Assembly: GCF_017498545.1 (NCBI RefSeq)
Contig: NZ_CP071793.1
Location: forward strand, 7,744,256 to 7,808,255
Length of the DNA stretch: 64,000 nucleotides
Reading direction: 5' to 3'
DNA from: Sulfidibacter corallicola
GTDB taxonomy: Bacteria > Acidobacteriota > Holophagae > Acanthopleuribacterales > Acanthopleuribacteraceae
This document shows, piece by piece, positions 1 to 9,050 of this stretch. The notes under the pieces were generated by a model, which did not search any database, was not told where the DNA came from, and was given only the letters and a program-made list of their open reading frames with translations. The stretch's first letter is position 1; each line of letters starts with the position of its first letter. A program made the translations under genes and the position numbers.

Positions 1-1
1 A

Positions 2-1147
2 GAACTGGCCAAGCAGATGAAGGACTTCAGGAAGCTGTTGCTTCAGATGTTGGAGTTTATGGGACCGATTCACCAAGGGGGTGGTGCGCCGGTCTTGAGC
101 CAGTTGGAAGAACGGATTCGGACCTTGGAATGGATTCCAGAGCGTATCGTCCAAGAAGGTCTGCGACGGGTTTGGACCTACCACCATTTTGGGCGTGCCA
201 TCGTTCCTCCGAAAGTCGCGAACAAGGCCGAGCGATGGACACGGACCATCACCAACGCACTCAAGGATTACCAACACAGATTGGATCTTTGGGGGGATTC
301 GATTCTGGGAACCGTGTTCGGATTGACGGTAGAAGAGGGCGAGGTCGTGTTCCGTTGTACCGTCGAATCCCTGGTCCCGGAGACCTTTCGGGATCGAATT
401 CCGGAATGCCCGGAAACCTTCATCCTGCCACAGGAAACGAAGACATCGATCAGGGATAGATTTTTGGCGCAAGGTCGTCGCATGATCGTGCTGGGAGAGT
501 TGGGTTCCACCACATCGGACATCAAACCAGAGACGGTTATAGATGTGTCTGCCCATGCCGAAGCGGAGGAACACTCTGATCAGAGGACTGCCCAACCTGC
601 GGTCCAACCATCGGAGAAGTCCACATCACCACACCAGGTGCCCGCAGAAGTCGAGGAGCACGCCACGGCTGCGGCAATCCCAAAGGCATCGGATTCCGAC
701 GTGAAGGTTTCTCATCTTGAACCCGAACCTGTGAGTGCGTCAGCCGGATCCGAACTGGCGAAAATGCCTACGGTTGAAGACCCTGAACCGAACACCTCTG
801 AACCTCTGGTTGTTTGTGCTGTCTCTGTGAAACCCGAGCCTCAGGCCGTGAGCCAGATCAAAGCCGAGCCGTCCGTCACAGCGCCGAAGGCTGGTTCCAA
901 ACCCCCACCGACGACAAAAACGACGCGGCCGAAAACGCGAAACCCCAGAGTCGCCAGCAAAAAGACCAAAACAGAACGCATCTCGATGGCTAAAAAACCA
1001 GCGCAGCCCAAGCGCAAGACCAAGGTCCCCCAGGGGCAGATGCTCTTGCCAGGCATGGACGCGTACCTGAAGGGTGTCGAACCCAAAGTGGCCGAGGTCA
1101 AACCGATGCCGAACCAAATGGAACTACCCTTGGCGAAGGCAAGTTGA
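2..1147 (+). CDS. Element protein with basic low-complexity tail and clamp-binding-like C-terminus (5' partial)
   Basis: The reading frame is open from the first bases of the window, with a helical-looking ELAKQ before the first ATG at 17 and no visible ribosome binding site, so the gene probably starts upstream. Residues 1-170 (numbered from ATG 17) look globular. Residues about 185-335 are Pro/Glu/Lys/Ala-rich, becoming very basic. The extreme C-terminus has QMELPL (residues 367-372), which fits the known hexameric sliding-clamp-binding motif QLxLPL, and a weaker QMLLPG at 341-346. I do not recognise the globular family. Inference: a DNA-replication or processing protein of the element that contacts the host beta clamp. 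The motif could be chance in a low-complexity tail. Confidence 0.75.
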   Translation, partial: ELAKQMKDFRKLLLQMLEFMGPIHQGGGAPVLSQLEERIRTLEWIPERIVQEGLRRVWTYHHFGRAIVPPKVANKAERWTRTITNALKDYQHRLDLWGDSILGTVFGLTVEEGEVVFRCTVESLVPETFRDRIPECPETFILPQETKTSIRDRFLAQGRRMIVLGELGSTTSDIKPETVIDVSAHAEAEEHSDQRTAQPAVQPSEKSTSPHQVPAEVEEHATAAAIPKASDSDVKVSHLEPEPVSASAGSELAKMPTVEDPEPNTSEPLVVCAVSVKPEPQAVSQIKAEPSVTAPKAGSKPPPTTKTTRPKTRNPRVASKKTKTERISMAKKPAQPKRKTKVPQGQMLLPGMDAYLKGVEPKVAEVKPMPNQMELPLAKAS

Positions 1148-1156
1148 TCTTCAGCA

Positions 1157-1182
1157 GGGAGCGCATTCAAGGATGCGTTCCC
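1157..1182 (+). terminator. Hairpin after the first gene
   Basis: Arms 1157-1167 and 1172-1182 form an 11-bp stem with two G.U wobbles and a 4-base loop, ten bases after the stop codon. It is followed by a pyrimidine-rich stretch rather than a clean T-run, so it may be a weak terminator or an mRNA-stabilising hairpin. Confidence 0.45.
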
Positions 1183-1342
1183 GTTCTTCCTCTCTCCGCA
1201 GGCTTCCCGATGGGGCGCCAAGATCGGTGCTGAACCCGACACGGGCCAGCCACGCTTCGCTGTTCCGGCTTGCCCGACTCGGAACCTGCACCGGGATGCC
1301 GCCCAAATCGGGAAGCCGCGCGCTTCCCTTGGGAGGAAGACG

Positions 1343-2035
1343 ATGTTCCACACAGTTCGCATCCATCATCAGACCTACATAACCTGCCGCTATCTGTGCC
1401 ATGGTGATTACACCGGAAGTAGCATCGAAGCTGCCAACATCCGCTATTTGGAAGAACTCAAGTTTCTCAACCCGGTTCCAAGAACCTCTTCAGATCCGAG
1501 ATTTGAGAAATACTGGCACCCCACCGACATTTCGGAACAACGGTTAATCAGGTTCAAAAAAGGGAGTGCGGCCGTTCCCGACATCGAAGCCATTCGCAAA
1601 CCTTTGTTCAAAACCTACTTGGATCCCTGTACCTTCCAAGTTTGGATGGCCGAGGGCCTAGCCGCCAAGTACCGGATCGCGTCCCGCCTCGAACAATACC
1701 CCATCCTATGTGAGGACTTGGTTACAGAAGTCGAAATGGCCTGGGAAGCCGAGGACTTTTCCCTGTGGATCGATGGCGATATCGGTCGCCTTCTGGAGGA
1801 TGGCATGGAAGGCGTGAATCCAGCGCTCGCCAAGGTGTGGGCCAACCTGTCCGAAGATGCCCGCTTCGCGTTGTATCACACCACCAAAGAGTCGATGGGC
1901 ATCGATTACCTCGCGAGTCCAGGCGGGGAGCGCGGTCTTTCAACGGGGTTATCTTGCCTGATTCCCCGCATCGCAACCTCTCTGAGCCAACACACCCTAA
2001 ACACCACGAGCCAAAAGAGTGACTTTCGCCAATGA
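1343..2035 (+). CDS. Hypothetical protein (230 aa)
   Basis: No family recognised. The ATG at 1343 follows a strong GGGAGGA ribosome binding site (1329-1335). The protein is soluble-looking, without signal peptide or membrane segment, and has an acidic middle (about residues 128-160). It is separated from the preceding gene by about 195 bp with a hairpin, and is followed by an excellent intrinsic terminator, so it is probably the last gene of the upstream transcription unit. The transfer genes then begin with a new promoter region. It may be an accessory or regulatory protein of the element, but the sequence shows nothing specific. Confidence 0.75.
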   Translation: MFHTVRIHHQTYITCRYLCHGDYTGSSIEAANIRYLEELKFLNPVPRTSSDPRFEKYWHPTDISEQRLIRFKKGSAAVPDIEAIRKPLFKTYLDPCTFQVWMAEGLAAKYRIASRLEQYPILCEDLVTEVEMAWEAEDFSLWIDGDIGRLLEDGMEGVNPALAKVWANLSEDARFALYHTTKESMGIDYLASPGGERGLSTGLSCLIPRIATSLSQHTLNTTSQKSDFRQ

Positions 2036-2075
2036 TGCCTTAAGCAGTCCGCACTCTCAGAATCAGCGTTCTCGT

Positions 2076-2102
2076 CGTTCAGGCGACCTGAACGCTTTTT
2101 TT
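2076..2102 (+). terminator. Intrinsic terminator
   Basis: Perfect 8-bp stem (2076-2083 with 2087-2094), 3-base loop, then C and seven T residues (2096-2102). It closes the transcription unit before the transfer operon. Confidence 0.88.
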
Positions 2103-2184
2103 CAGAAAATCGGCAACTTTAAAGATCTCCGGCCGCTGCCAACAAGTGACCTCCAAGTTTTCCTTTTTTTCCTCTCTGCTACCA

Positions 2185-2287
2185 CTCGTTTCGTTTAAAC
2201 CGTTTAATATCAATAAATTAAACCATATTTCTGCACTTTCGTCTACATTGGTGTTGCGCGCCACACACCACTTCAGCGAGGTGCCCC
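2185..2287 (+). promoter_or_regulatory. AT-rich promoter/operator candidate for the transfer operon
   Basis: Between the terminator and the first small gene of the transfer operon is an island much richer in A+T than its surroundings. It holds a GTTTAAAC palindrome (2193-2200) followed by a second dyad, GTTTAAT (2202-2208) with ATTAAAC (2217-2223). Three closely spaced GTTTAA half-sites suggest a repressor-binding region. No confident -35/-10 pair could be assigned. Confidence 0.45.
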
Positions 2288-2479
2288 ATGGATCTTCCCT
2301 ACACCGACAACGACCTGCTCTCCTTCCAACCGCTCACCCCCGAACAAATCGCCCTCCACGATGCGGATCGTATCCAAACCCTTTTTGATCCTGTGGTCGA
2401 TCCCACTACCTGGTCGGTGATTCCCCGCTCCACCCGTCTTCTGTTGGAACACCCCGGCACCCACATGATCGTGGCATAA
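2288..2479 (+). CDS. Small hypothetical protein (63 aa), first gene of transfer operon
   Basis: Starts at ATG 2288 after a GAGGTG ribosome binding site and ends 14 bases before the next start. It is short, acidic and Pro/Leu-rich, with no membrane segment. No family recognised. Position at the head of a tightly packed operon of secretion genes makes a real gene likely, though the small size leaves some doubt. Confidence 0.6.
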   Translation: MDLPYTDNDLLSFQPLTPEQIALHDADRIQTLFDPVVDPTTWSVIPRSTRLLLEHPGTHMIVA

Positions 2480-2493
2480 GCGGGAGACGGACG

Positions 2494-2889
2494 ATGCTGC
2501 CGCGTTATGTACTGATCGGCAAACAACTCACGATGATCAAAGGCAAAGTGACCGTCTTGGGTGGCCTGCTCTACGTGTTTACTTTTTTCGGTTGGTCGGC
2601 CTTACTGCTCACCTTCGCCAGTGAGTTCCACCTTCTCGCCGACTGGGCGCTTTGGCAAATCGGGCTCTTGATTCTGGCTGCCACCTGGATCACCACGCGC
2701 TTGATCGCACGTGTCCTGTTCCACCCGATGCCGCCCGCGCCCATGCCCCGCAACACGCCGAACAGGGTCGAACCCGGCATCCTGCTCCGCCTGTTGGCGT
2801 CACGACGCTACCGAACCTTGGGCCGTCTGACACCGGGTCAGCCCTTGGCACCCGTCATCTTCGAGGGAGTTCACCATGAATTTAATTAA
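2494..2889 (+). CDS. Small two-TM membrane protein, VirB3/TraL-like position
   Basis: 131 residues with two clear hydrophobic segments (about 19-41 and 51-74) and a basic, Pro-rich C-terminal tail on what should be the cytoplasmic side. The ATG at 2494 follows GGGAGACGG. Its end overlaps the start of the VirB4/TraC-like ATPase gene by 14 bases. In type IV secretion loci the gene directly before VirB4/TraC is often the small inner-membrane protein VirB3/TraL that associates with the ATPase. The topology and position fit; the assignment rests on context, not on a recognised motif. Confidence 0.72.
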   Translation: MLPRYVLIGKQLTMIKGKVTVLGGLLYVFTFFGWSALLLTFASEFHLLADWALWQIGLLILAATWITTRLIARVLFHPMPPAPMPRNTPNRVEPGILLRLLASRRYRTLGRLTPGQPLAPVIFEGVHHEFN

Positions 2890-5617
2890 GGAATATGGTC
2901 GCTTCTGCCTGCTCTTTGGCGCTGCGACCATCGGTGGTGGCATGATCATGGGCGAGCTGTTCCTGCTCATGCGCATCCACTTCAACCCGATTCCCATCCT
3001 CATCGCCTGTGCGCTGATCGGCTTGGCCGCGGGCTACCTGGTCCTGTTTCAACACTACGGACCCTTTGTGGCCACCTGGCTGGCCCAGGTCTCCGACACA
3101 TCGCTGTCCCGATTCACGGCAGACTTCGAGGAGCGACGGACCCCCAAAGGGACGCCCTACCTGGTCACGCCGTCAGGGCCCCGTTTCTTTTTCCGGTTGG
3201 TCCTCGATCCGGTCGAGTTCGACAAAACCCGGGAAGCGCCGCCCCGCTTAGCTGGCCTACTGGAGACGCTCAACCACTTCGAGTCGGTCAGCTTGCTTTA
3301 CAAAAAGGTCGCCATCCGCCACACAGGCTATGCCTGCCATCAGACCGGGTTTCTAACTGAGTTGGTGCAGCAAGTGAACGAGACGTTGCCCACCCCACGC
3401 GAGGCGTTGGTGATCGATGTCGCCGTCTCCGCTGAGCCGGACCAAATCGACAACATGAATCTATTTGGGCTACCGTTAAAACCCTTCAAACCCGCGACGA
3501 TGTACCACACCGCCACCCCCTTGCCCATGCAGGACTACCTGGGTGGGTTGGGACTGACCCACGGCGTCCGCCTCGTGACCAAACCGGATACCGTGCCTTT
3601 TGTGCGGTGCATGGACGGCCGTCTTTGGACCGTGCTCGAATGTGCCGGGTTCCACGCGGCCGGTCACGGTGACACCGGTTCGTTCGATCGACTGCAAAAG
3701 GCCTTGGATGCAGAGTTGGTGCTCTTCACCCACTATGCCGTGCCGTCCCCGGACGAAGTGCGCCGCGCCTCGGCGGTCAGCTCGTTGACCCAAATCGCGG
3801 CGGGTTGGTTCTTCCGTCACACCGCCAAAGATTTTGAACCGGCTTCCTTGGAACGCGCCTTAAGTGACTATCGCGACCGCGTGCAAAGCGCGCCCACCCA
3901 TTGCCCACGCCAATTACGCGGCCTGGTCCTCATTGGGCGCGAAGTCCCCTGGCAGAGCGTGGAAGGGATCCGCTATCAGTGCCGCGACAAGGTGGGCCTG
4001 GACGTGACGCCTCTTCCCGAAGGCGAAACCACGCGGGCGCTCTTGACCCTGATTCCCGGTTGGGAAGGCGCTGCGGCCGGCTTGGGCCGTCACAGCCTCG
4101 GTTTCAACGCCTGCCCTTCGGAAATCGTCGCGTGGTTGAGCCAGGTCACGGGTTCGTGGGTTGGCGACCTCGGTCATCCCGCCTACCTGGTCATCGAAAC
4201 ACCCGACGGTGATTCGTTCTCCTGGAGTCCGTGGCAGGACACCGCCTACAATTCGGTCGTGGTGGGGGAGACGGGTTCAGGCAAGAGTTTTTTGCTGAAC
4301 ATGAAGATTTTTGCCCACGTGGCTTCATCCCCGATGGCGCGCACGCTGTTGCTGGACTACGGCGAATCCTTTCTGAATCTGACCCGCCTGTGCGGTGGCC
4401 AGGTGATCGACAAACACCAACGCGACCCTGTCACCGGAGAGGCTTACCGGTTTGCGCCGCTGGCCTGCCTCGGCGAGGATGCGGCCGACCTGCCAGCCGC
4501 ATCGCTGGACAGCCTATTGGAGGACGCGGCCATTTTGACGATGGATTTGTGGCTGTACCGAGTGAACTTGGCCAATTTCGCGCCACCGACCGACGAGGGT
4601 GGGTTGCGCAATCTCTTTGACGGTCATTTCAAAGAGATGATCAAGATCGCGGTTCGGGCGTTCTCGTTCGATGGCGAGACTTACGGACACTGTCTCAACC
4701 ACTGCGCGGCTTACCTCGACGCCCAAGACGCTCGGCTGCGTCACGAGACCACGTCCGACGCCGCCAACGAACGCGAAGCTGTGATCCACCTGCGCCGCAC
4801 CCTGAATGCCGTTCGTGCCTTGCGGCGCACCTACCTGACCGAGTCGGCAACGGCCTTGCGGTTCGCGGACCCTGGATCTTTCACCTATATCAACCTCGAC
4901 GGATACCCAGACGCCGAGATCGCGGAACTGCTGCCGATCATGTTGATCAACGCGACCCAGCTCACCACGCGGACGGTGGGTGTTCCGACCCTGTTCCTCA
5001 TCGACGAGTACAAGAAACTATGCGGATTCCAAGGTGGCGACCTGGTCGGCGACTTCGTGGAAGCCTACTTGAACATCGTCCGTAAGTACCACGTCGCCAT
5101 GACGTTGTCGTCCCAGCGGGTGGCGCACTTCTCACCCGGTATCCTGGAGGCGACCCAAACCCACCTGGCACTGATTCAGGACATGACGGCCGCCCCGAGT
5201 GCGTGGCGGATCAAGGACCCGACCCTGGTCCGCCTGGCGCGCGACGCGAGTCCTGCCTCAGACGTAGGGTATTCCACGGTCACCCTGGCCAAAAAGACCG
5301 GCAGTGGGTCGGCGGTGCAGATCGGCGGCCGTCTCCGTGTGCCGCCCATCCTGGTGGAGCTGTTCGAATCCAACAAAAACCTGAAACGCCTGGCTGGCAT
5401 CGTTGGCGAACGGTTGGGTGTCGCAACCCACCAGCTCGCGCTCGCAGCTCAAAAAGGCGATGCCTATCGACCCATCGCGTCTCCGGCCTGGTACAGAGCG
5501 TTGGCTGAAGCGTTCCCCGAGCAGGGCACCTGGTTACAGGAAGCCGCGCAGGTTCTTACCCCCGAAGGCATGCAGACGGGCAAAGCCCAGGGCTTTTTGG
5601 CGCGTACCCCTAGCTGA
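2876..5617 (+). CDS. VirB4/TraC-like conjugation ATPase
   Basis: 913 residues, within the range for VirB4/TraC ATPases that power substrate transfer and pilus assembly at the inner membrane. Visible parts: two membrane segments at the very N-terminus (about 10-33 and 37-58), a long N-terminal domain, a Walker A motif GETGSGKS (464-471), a Walker B strand TLFLIDE with acidic residues 710-711, and a TraC/VirB4-like C-terminal ATPase half. The start ATG (2876) lies inside the previous gene after GAGGGAG, indicating translational coupling. The N-terminal membrane pair is unusual for VirB4 proteins that have a separate VirB3. It is the most secure marker that this region encodes a type IV secretion machine. 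Confidence 0.88.
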   Translation: MNLIKEYGRFCLLFGAATIGGGMIMGELFLLMRIHFNPIPILIACALIGLAAGYLVLFQHYGPFVATWLAQVSDTSLSRFTADFEERRTPKGTPYLVTPSGPRFFFRLVLDPVEFDKTREAPPRLAGLLETLNHFESVSLLYKKVAIRHTGYACHQTGFLTELVQQVNETLPTPREALVIDVAVSAEPDQIDNMNLFGLPLKPFKPATMYHTATPLPMQDYLGGLGLTHGVRLVTKPDTVPFVRCMDGRLWTVLECAGFHAAGHGDTGSFDRLQKALDAELVLFTHYAVPSPDEVRRASAVSSLTQIAAGWFFRHTAKDFEPASLERALSDYRDRVQSAPTHCPRQLRGLVLIGREVPWQSVEGIRYQCRDKVGLDVTPLPEGETTRALLTLIPGWEGAAAGLGRHSLGFNACPSEIVAWLSQVTGSWVGDLGHPAYLVIETPDGDSFSWSPWQDTAYNSVVVGETGSGKSFLLNMKIFAHVASSPMARTLLLDYGESFLNLTRLCGGQVIDKHQRDPVTGEAYRFAPLACLGEDAADLPAASLDSLLEDAAILTMDLWLYRVNLANFAPPTDEGGLRNLFDGHFKEMIKIAVRAFSFDGETYGHCLNHCAAYLDAQDARLRHETTSDAANEREAVIHLRRTLNAVRALRRTYLTESATALRFADPGSFTYINLDGYPDAEIAELLPIMLINATQLTTRTVGVPTLFLIDEYKKLCGFQGGDLVGDFVEAYLNIVRKYHVAMTLSSQRVAHFSPGILEATQTHLALIQDMTAAPSAWRIKDPTLVRLARDASPASDVGYSTVTLAKKTGSGSAVQIGGRLRVPPILVELFESNKNLKRLAGIVGERLGVATHQLALAAQKGDAYRPIASPAWYRALAEAFPEQGTWLQEAAQVLTPEGMQTGKAQGFLARTPS

Positions 5618-5665
5618 TCCTCCGATCCCCGAACCCATACCTCTGAATAGAATAGGAGCCCTCTC

Positions 5666-6169
5666 ATGAAATTGACGGTTGCAGCGGGATTCGTGTGCCT
5701 GCTTTCCACCCTCCACTTGGCCCTGACGCTTTTCGCGCTCGTGCAGTATGCTCCCCAAACCGAATCGATGAGTGTGCTGGACCCGGCCCGCCATGTCGCC
5801 AACCAGGCTGCGCACCTACCCGACGCGCCGCAGGCCCGCGATTTGGCGTTGAAAGAAGCACTCCGCCGCCATTTCCGCTGGGGTCGGTATCGATCCCAAC
5901 CACCTGAATTCGTGAATGCCCGAGCATCGGCCTACTGGATTCAGGCGGTCATGGACGAGGCCTGCAAGCCGCTGGTCGGCAGTCAGGTGACGGTGACCCG
6001 CGTCGTATGGGGCGCCAATTATGCCAAGGTTGCCTTCCGCGATCACCCGCAATGGCTGCAACTCAACTTTTGGGCGATCGAGCAAGGTCCTCAGTCTTCA
6101 GAGAACCCGACCGGTTGGCGGTTCAGCGCTCGGATCAGTCTGATCGACGCGCGCGGGGTGACCCTATGA
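5666..6169 (+). CDS. Single-TM transfer-operon protein (167 aa)
   Basis: Begins at ATG 5666 after AGGAG (5654-5658). Residues about 4-26 form a signal-anchor helix; the rest is soluble and should be periplasmic. Its stop overlaps the next start (ATGA at 6166-6169). The size and bitopic topology are like small structural parts of type IV secretion systems such as VirB8/TraE, but I see no diagnostic motif. The following gene has the same topology, so the two may be paralogous or partner proteins. Confidence 0.75.
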   Translation: MKLTVAAGFVCLLSTLHLALTLFALVQYAPQTESMSVLDPARHVANQAAHLPDAPQARDLALKEALRRHFRWGRYRSQPPEFVNARASAYWIQAVMDEACKPLVGSQVTVTRVVWGANYAKVAFRDHPQWLQLNFWAIEQGPQSSENPTGWRFSARISLIDARGVTL

Positions 6170-6762
6170 GTTCTCTGCGCCATGAGCGCTTCCAACTGGG
6201 TCTCATGGGCTTCGCGGCAGCGGTGATCCTGGGCGCGGCGCTGGTCCAAGTTCAGGCGATCCGCAATTTGCCGGTGCTTCTTCTCGACGAAGCCCGAGAC
6301 CTTCCCATCCTAGCCGAGGCCGAGACCGGCATCGATGCCCAGTACACCCGCTGCAAAGCGGTTCTGGTGGCCTTGGGTGGTGTGCTCGCCGCGGTCGCGC
6401 CTTACGAGGACCCCACTCGGGCGGAGGCCGCCCTATCCGCCTGGACCCACAACGAGACGTTGATGCGTCGGCTCCAAGGCTACCGCCACAAGCTTTCGGC
6501 CGCGCTCCCCGACGAACCGCGCCGGGTGCTGATGCGCACCGACCCCAAGCAACACATCCAAATCTTCCGCACGCACGAGAGTGGGTTCACCGCCAACGTG
6601 ACCTTCACCGTCGTGCGCGAATCCGATCACCGCGAGTGGTTCACCTGCCACTTTGAAGTCCGCTTGGACCGCGCCGACGTGACCCTCGCCAACCCGATGG
6701 GCTTCGCGCTCACCTACGTGAAACCGCTCGATCATTTCAGCTTTTGGGAGGAAACCCCATGA
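6166..6762 (+). CDS. Bitopic TraE/VirB8-like protein
   Basis: 198 residues from ATG 6166, which overlaps the preceding stop; an upstream in-frame start would lie deep in the previous gene and is rejected. A hydrophobic segment (about 11-32) is followed by a soluble domain predicted to be periplasmic. It sits directly before a beta-rich secreted protein and a VirB10/TraB-like protein, matching the TraE-TraK-TraB order of F-type systems. The function, an inner-membrane scaffold of the transfer channel, is inferred from topology and order only. Confidence 0.76.
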   Translation: MSSLRHERFQLGLMGFAAAVILGAALVQVQAIRNLPVLLLDEARDLPILAEAETGIDAQYTRCKAVLVALGGVLAAVAPYEDPTRAEAALSAWTHNETLMRRLQGYRHKLSAALPDEPRRVLMRTDPKQHIQIFRTHESGFTANVTFTVVRESDHREWFTCHFEVRLDRADVTLANPMGFALTYVKPLDHFSFWEETP

Positions 6763-7730
6763 CCACCTCGACATTACTTTGCTTACTGACTCTGGCTTTC
6801 AGCCCCAACGTCACCGTCACCGACTCGGCCCACACGGTCGAGGTCAATCCCGTGAAGCAGCGCGCGGCGGTTCACTTCAAAGTCCACCCGGATCGACCGA
6901 CCCTCGTGACGTTCAGCCGTCTACCCGATCCACGGCTGATCGCAGGAAACGAGAGTCACTGGTACGTCACAACCCCGGCTCAGGGCCTTCCGAAAAACAT
7001 GGTCCACCTCAAGCCCAAACTGCGAGAGGGCGGCCTGCTCAACAACATCCACGTGATGTTCAAGGGCTACCCGGTCGAGCTGGTGTTCGAATCCACACTC
7101 GACCCCAAGCAGGCCTCCAGCCAGGTCCAGGTGGTCATCGTCGGCGTGGAATCCCGCGAGGAGGTGGCCTTCGAGGAGCACCAACCGGAAATCGTCTCGT
7201 TGCAGGAGCCCGAGGAGTTGCCCGAGACGAGATCGTCCACACCGGCCCTGACCGATCTTTTTCCAGCACTTAGCCTCGAAAAGACATCGTCCACGGCTTC
7301 AACCGAGAACGCACCGACCCAACCCATTGGACCTCAGCGGACCCGTCACACGGTTGAAGACGACGAAACCAAGGATGCCGAGCAGAGCGACCCGCAAGCC
7401 AAGCCCATCAAGTGGCGTCAAAAAGAGACGCGCTACGGCACAGTTCGCTGGACGGTCAAGGGGACCACGCCCGCAGTCACGTTCCAAGCGCGACCGGACA
7501 TGGCCGAGCTTTACAGCCTGGAAGTGGTCCGAGGCAAAAAAACCTTCCTGACCCGGCACATGCGCTACGCCGAACCTTTGGCGGTCCACCCCGAGCCCTA
7601 CGTTGGCCAAAACCATGCCCTGACTTTTAAACGTGTCCATCTCGCGCCGCGAGAGGGCTACTACCTGAGGCTGTTCTTCGCCGGGTCCCGCGACCCCGTG
7701 TACATCAAATTGCGTGGGGTCAGGGGGTAA
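6759..7730 (+). CDS. Exported TraK/VirB9-like protein
   Basis: The likely start is ATG 6759, which overlaps the previous stop and begins a short signal peptide (residues 1-16, Leu-rich). The mature protein (323 residues in all) has two beta-strand-rich parts: an N-terminal domain (about 20-135), an acidic Ser/Pro/Glu-rich linker (about 140-225), then a C-terminal beta domain (about 230-323). This layout fits TraK/VirB9-type proteins, which form the outer ring of the transfer channel. The gene is between TraE-like and TraB-like genes, the standard order. An in-frame TTG at 6744 is possible but would precede the signal peptide with an odd extension. Confidence 0.75.
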   Translation: MTTSTLLCLLTLAFSPNVTVTDSAHTVEVNPVKQRAAVHFKVHPDRPTLVTFSRLPDPRLIAGNESHWYVTTPAQGLPKNMVHLKPKLREGGLLNNIHVMFKGYPVELVFESTLDPKQASSQVQVVIVGVESREEVAFEEHQPEIVSLQEPEELPETRSSTPALTDLFPALSLEKTSSTASTENAPTQPIGPQRTRHTVEDDETKDAEQSDPQAKPIKWRQKETRYGTVRWTVKGTTPAVTFQARPDMAELYSLEVVRGKKTFLTRHMRYAEPLAVHPEPYVGQNHALTFKRVHLAPREGYYLRLFFAGSRDPVYIKLRGVRG

Positions 7731-7733
7731 GGA

Positions 7734-9050
7734 TTGAACACCATCAAGAAATGGATGCAAACCTTTCAGACCAAATCATGGGACCGGCGGCTCATCGCGC
7801 TGGTGGCGATCGTGCTGTTGCTGATGGCGGCCTTGTACGCCGCGTTCAAGCCACCCCACCGGATGCCCATCCAGGAACCCGCCGTCAGCACGGTGGGCGA
7901 ACCCGAAACGGTCTTGCCCGTGCGACCCGGATTGCCGACTTCACCGGTTCGGCCTGCACAACCTGTCGATTTGATCCCGCCGAATCTCATCGCTGCCGAC
8001 CGGCCGGTTCAGGTCGTAGACGCCTCTGGCTCCGGTTCGCATCGCGAACAGCCAGGGGCCGTAGCGACCCAACTTCCCAAGGAGAAAGATTTGAAACAAC
8101 AAGCTTTGGCAACGCTGGCAGCACGCAAAGAAGCGCCGGCCGTCTTGACCCCTTCCGAATTGAACGAGGCCATCGCCGAGCTTGCCCGTCGCAACGGTGC
8201 CGAGCCCAACGAGGTCGAGGTGGATATCGAAGGCTATGAAGCGTCGAACCCCGACCTCTTTTCCTCGGCAGAGGGAAACGATCCCGTCGCGAAGACTGCC
8301 AAACGCGTGGAACCCAAAATGACCAAAGCGCCGGTGTTCGGCTGGGTCGGTCCAAAGGAGACGAGTCGCTTTCATTTTGGCCAAAGTTTACCGGCGCGTC
8401 TGCTCTCGGATGTGGTCGCGACGGAGGGCGTCACCCATGCCATCGCGCAGGTGTTCGACCCGCTGACGTTCCAACCGCTGGGCTTGACGCTCCTTCGCGT
8501 GACCAAGGCCACCGATGCGGCCCGGATTGGGTTGGAGGGCACCCGAATCGTCGAGGGCCGGGGGCACGAGATTCGCGGCCGCTTCGCCGCCTTCCGCGAG
8601 GACGGTGCCGAAGGCCTGATCGGTCGCACCAAAATTCACGTGGCGCGTCATCTCGGCCTGCGCCTCTACCGAACCGCGCTTGGCGTCCTTCCTCTGCGCG
8701 CAGCATCCGATGACAGCCTGGCCTCGGTCATTGCCACGGAGTCAGGGACCTCCATTCTCGACGACCTGGCCGGTGAGATCGGCGATGAGGGCCTGCCACG
8801 TACGGTCTTCCTGCCTCGTGGCACCCGCTTCCGCTTGGTGTTCCTCGGCGCAGCCTCGGTGGACGAGACCCTTGCTGGAACGACTGGATCGGCCTTGCCG
8901 TTTCCGGGCTTGGGCGCCACGCCTGAACCCGAAGCGCGAGAAAAAGCGCTCGGCGCCTACATGCGTCGATTGGCGACTTCACCCAAGGGTAAGGCCCCTT
9001 CGTTGGAGGCATTCTTGTCGGACCCCGGGTACCTCCAGGAGCTGAACTGA
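7734..9050 (+). CDS. TraB/VirB10-like channel scaffold
   Basis: 438 residues starting at TTG 7734, just after AGGGGGTAAGG; an in-frame ATG at 7755 is the alternative. The N-terminus has a single membrane helix (about 20-38), then a Pro-rich periplasmic stretch, a charged helical part (about 118-190) and a beta-rich C-terminal domain from about 200 containing PRGTR near residue 360. Bitopic protein, proline-rich linker, C-terminal beta-barrel domain is the TraB/VirB10 plan: a scaffold spanning both membranes that senses ATPase activity. The stop overlaps the next start by one base. Family assignment is by architecture and neighbours. Confidence 0.76.
   Translation: MNTIKKWMQTFQTKSWDRRLIALVAIVLLLMAALYAAFKPPHRMPIQEPAVSTVGEPETVLPVRPGLPTSPVRPAQPVDLIPPNLIAADRPVQVVDASGSGSHREQPGAVATQLPKEKDLKQQALATLAARKEAPAVLTPSELNEAIAELARRNGAEPNEVEVDIEGYEASNPDLFSSAEGNDPVAKTAKRVEPKMTKAPVFGWVGPKETSRFHFGQSLPARLLSDVVATEGVTHAIAQVFDPLTFQPLGLTLLRVTKATDAARIGLEGTRIVEGRGHEIRGRFAAFREDGAEGLIGRTKIHVARHLGLRLYRTALGVLPLRAASDDSLASVIATESGTSILDDLAGEIGDEGLPRTVFLPRGTRFRLVFLGAASVDETLAGTTGSALPFPGLGATPEPEAREKALGAYMRRLATSPKGKAPSLEAFLSDPGYLQELN

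Noticed and set aside
2079..2264. Small minus-strand frame (61 aa)
   Set aside because: It runs across the terminator and the AT-rich control region, with no ribosome binding site.
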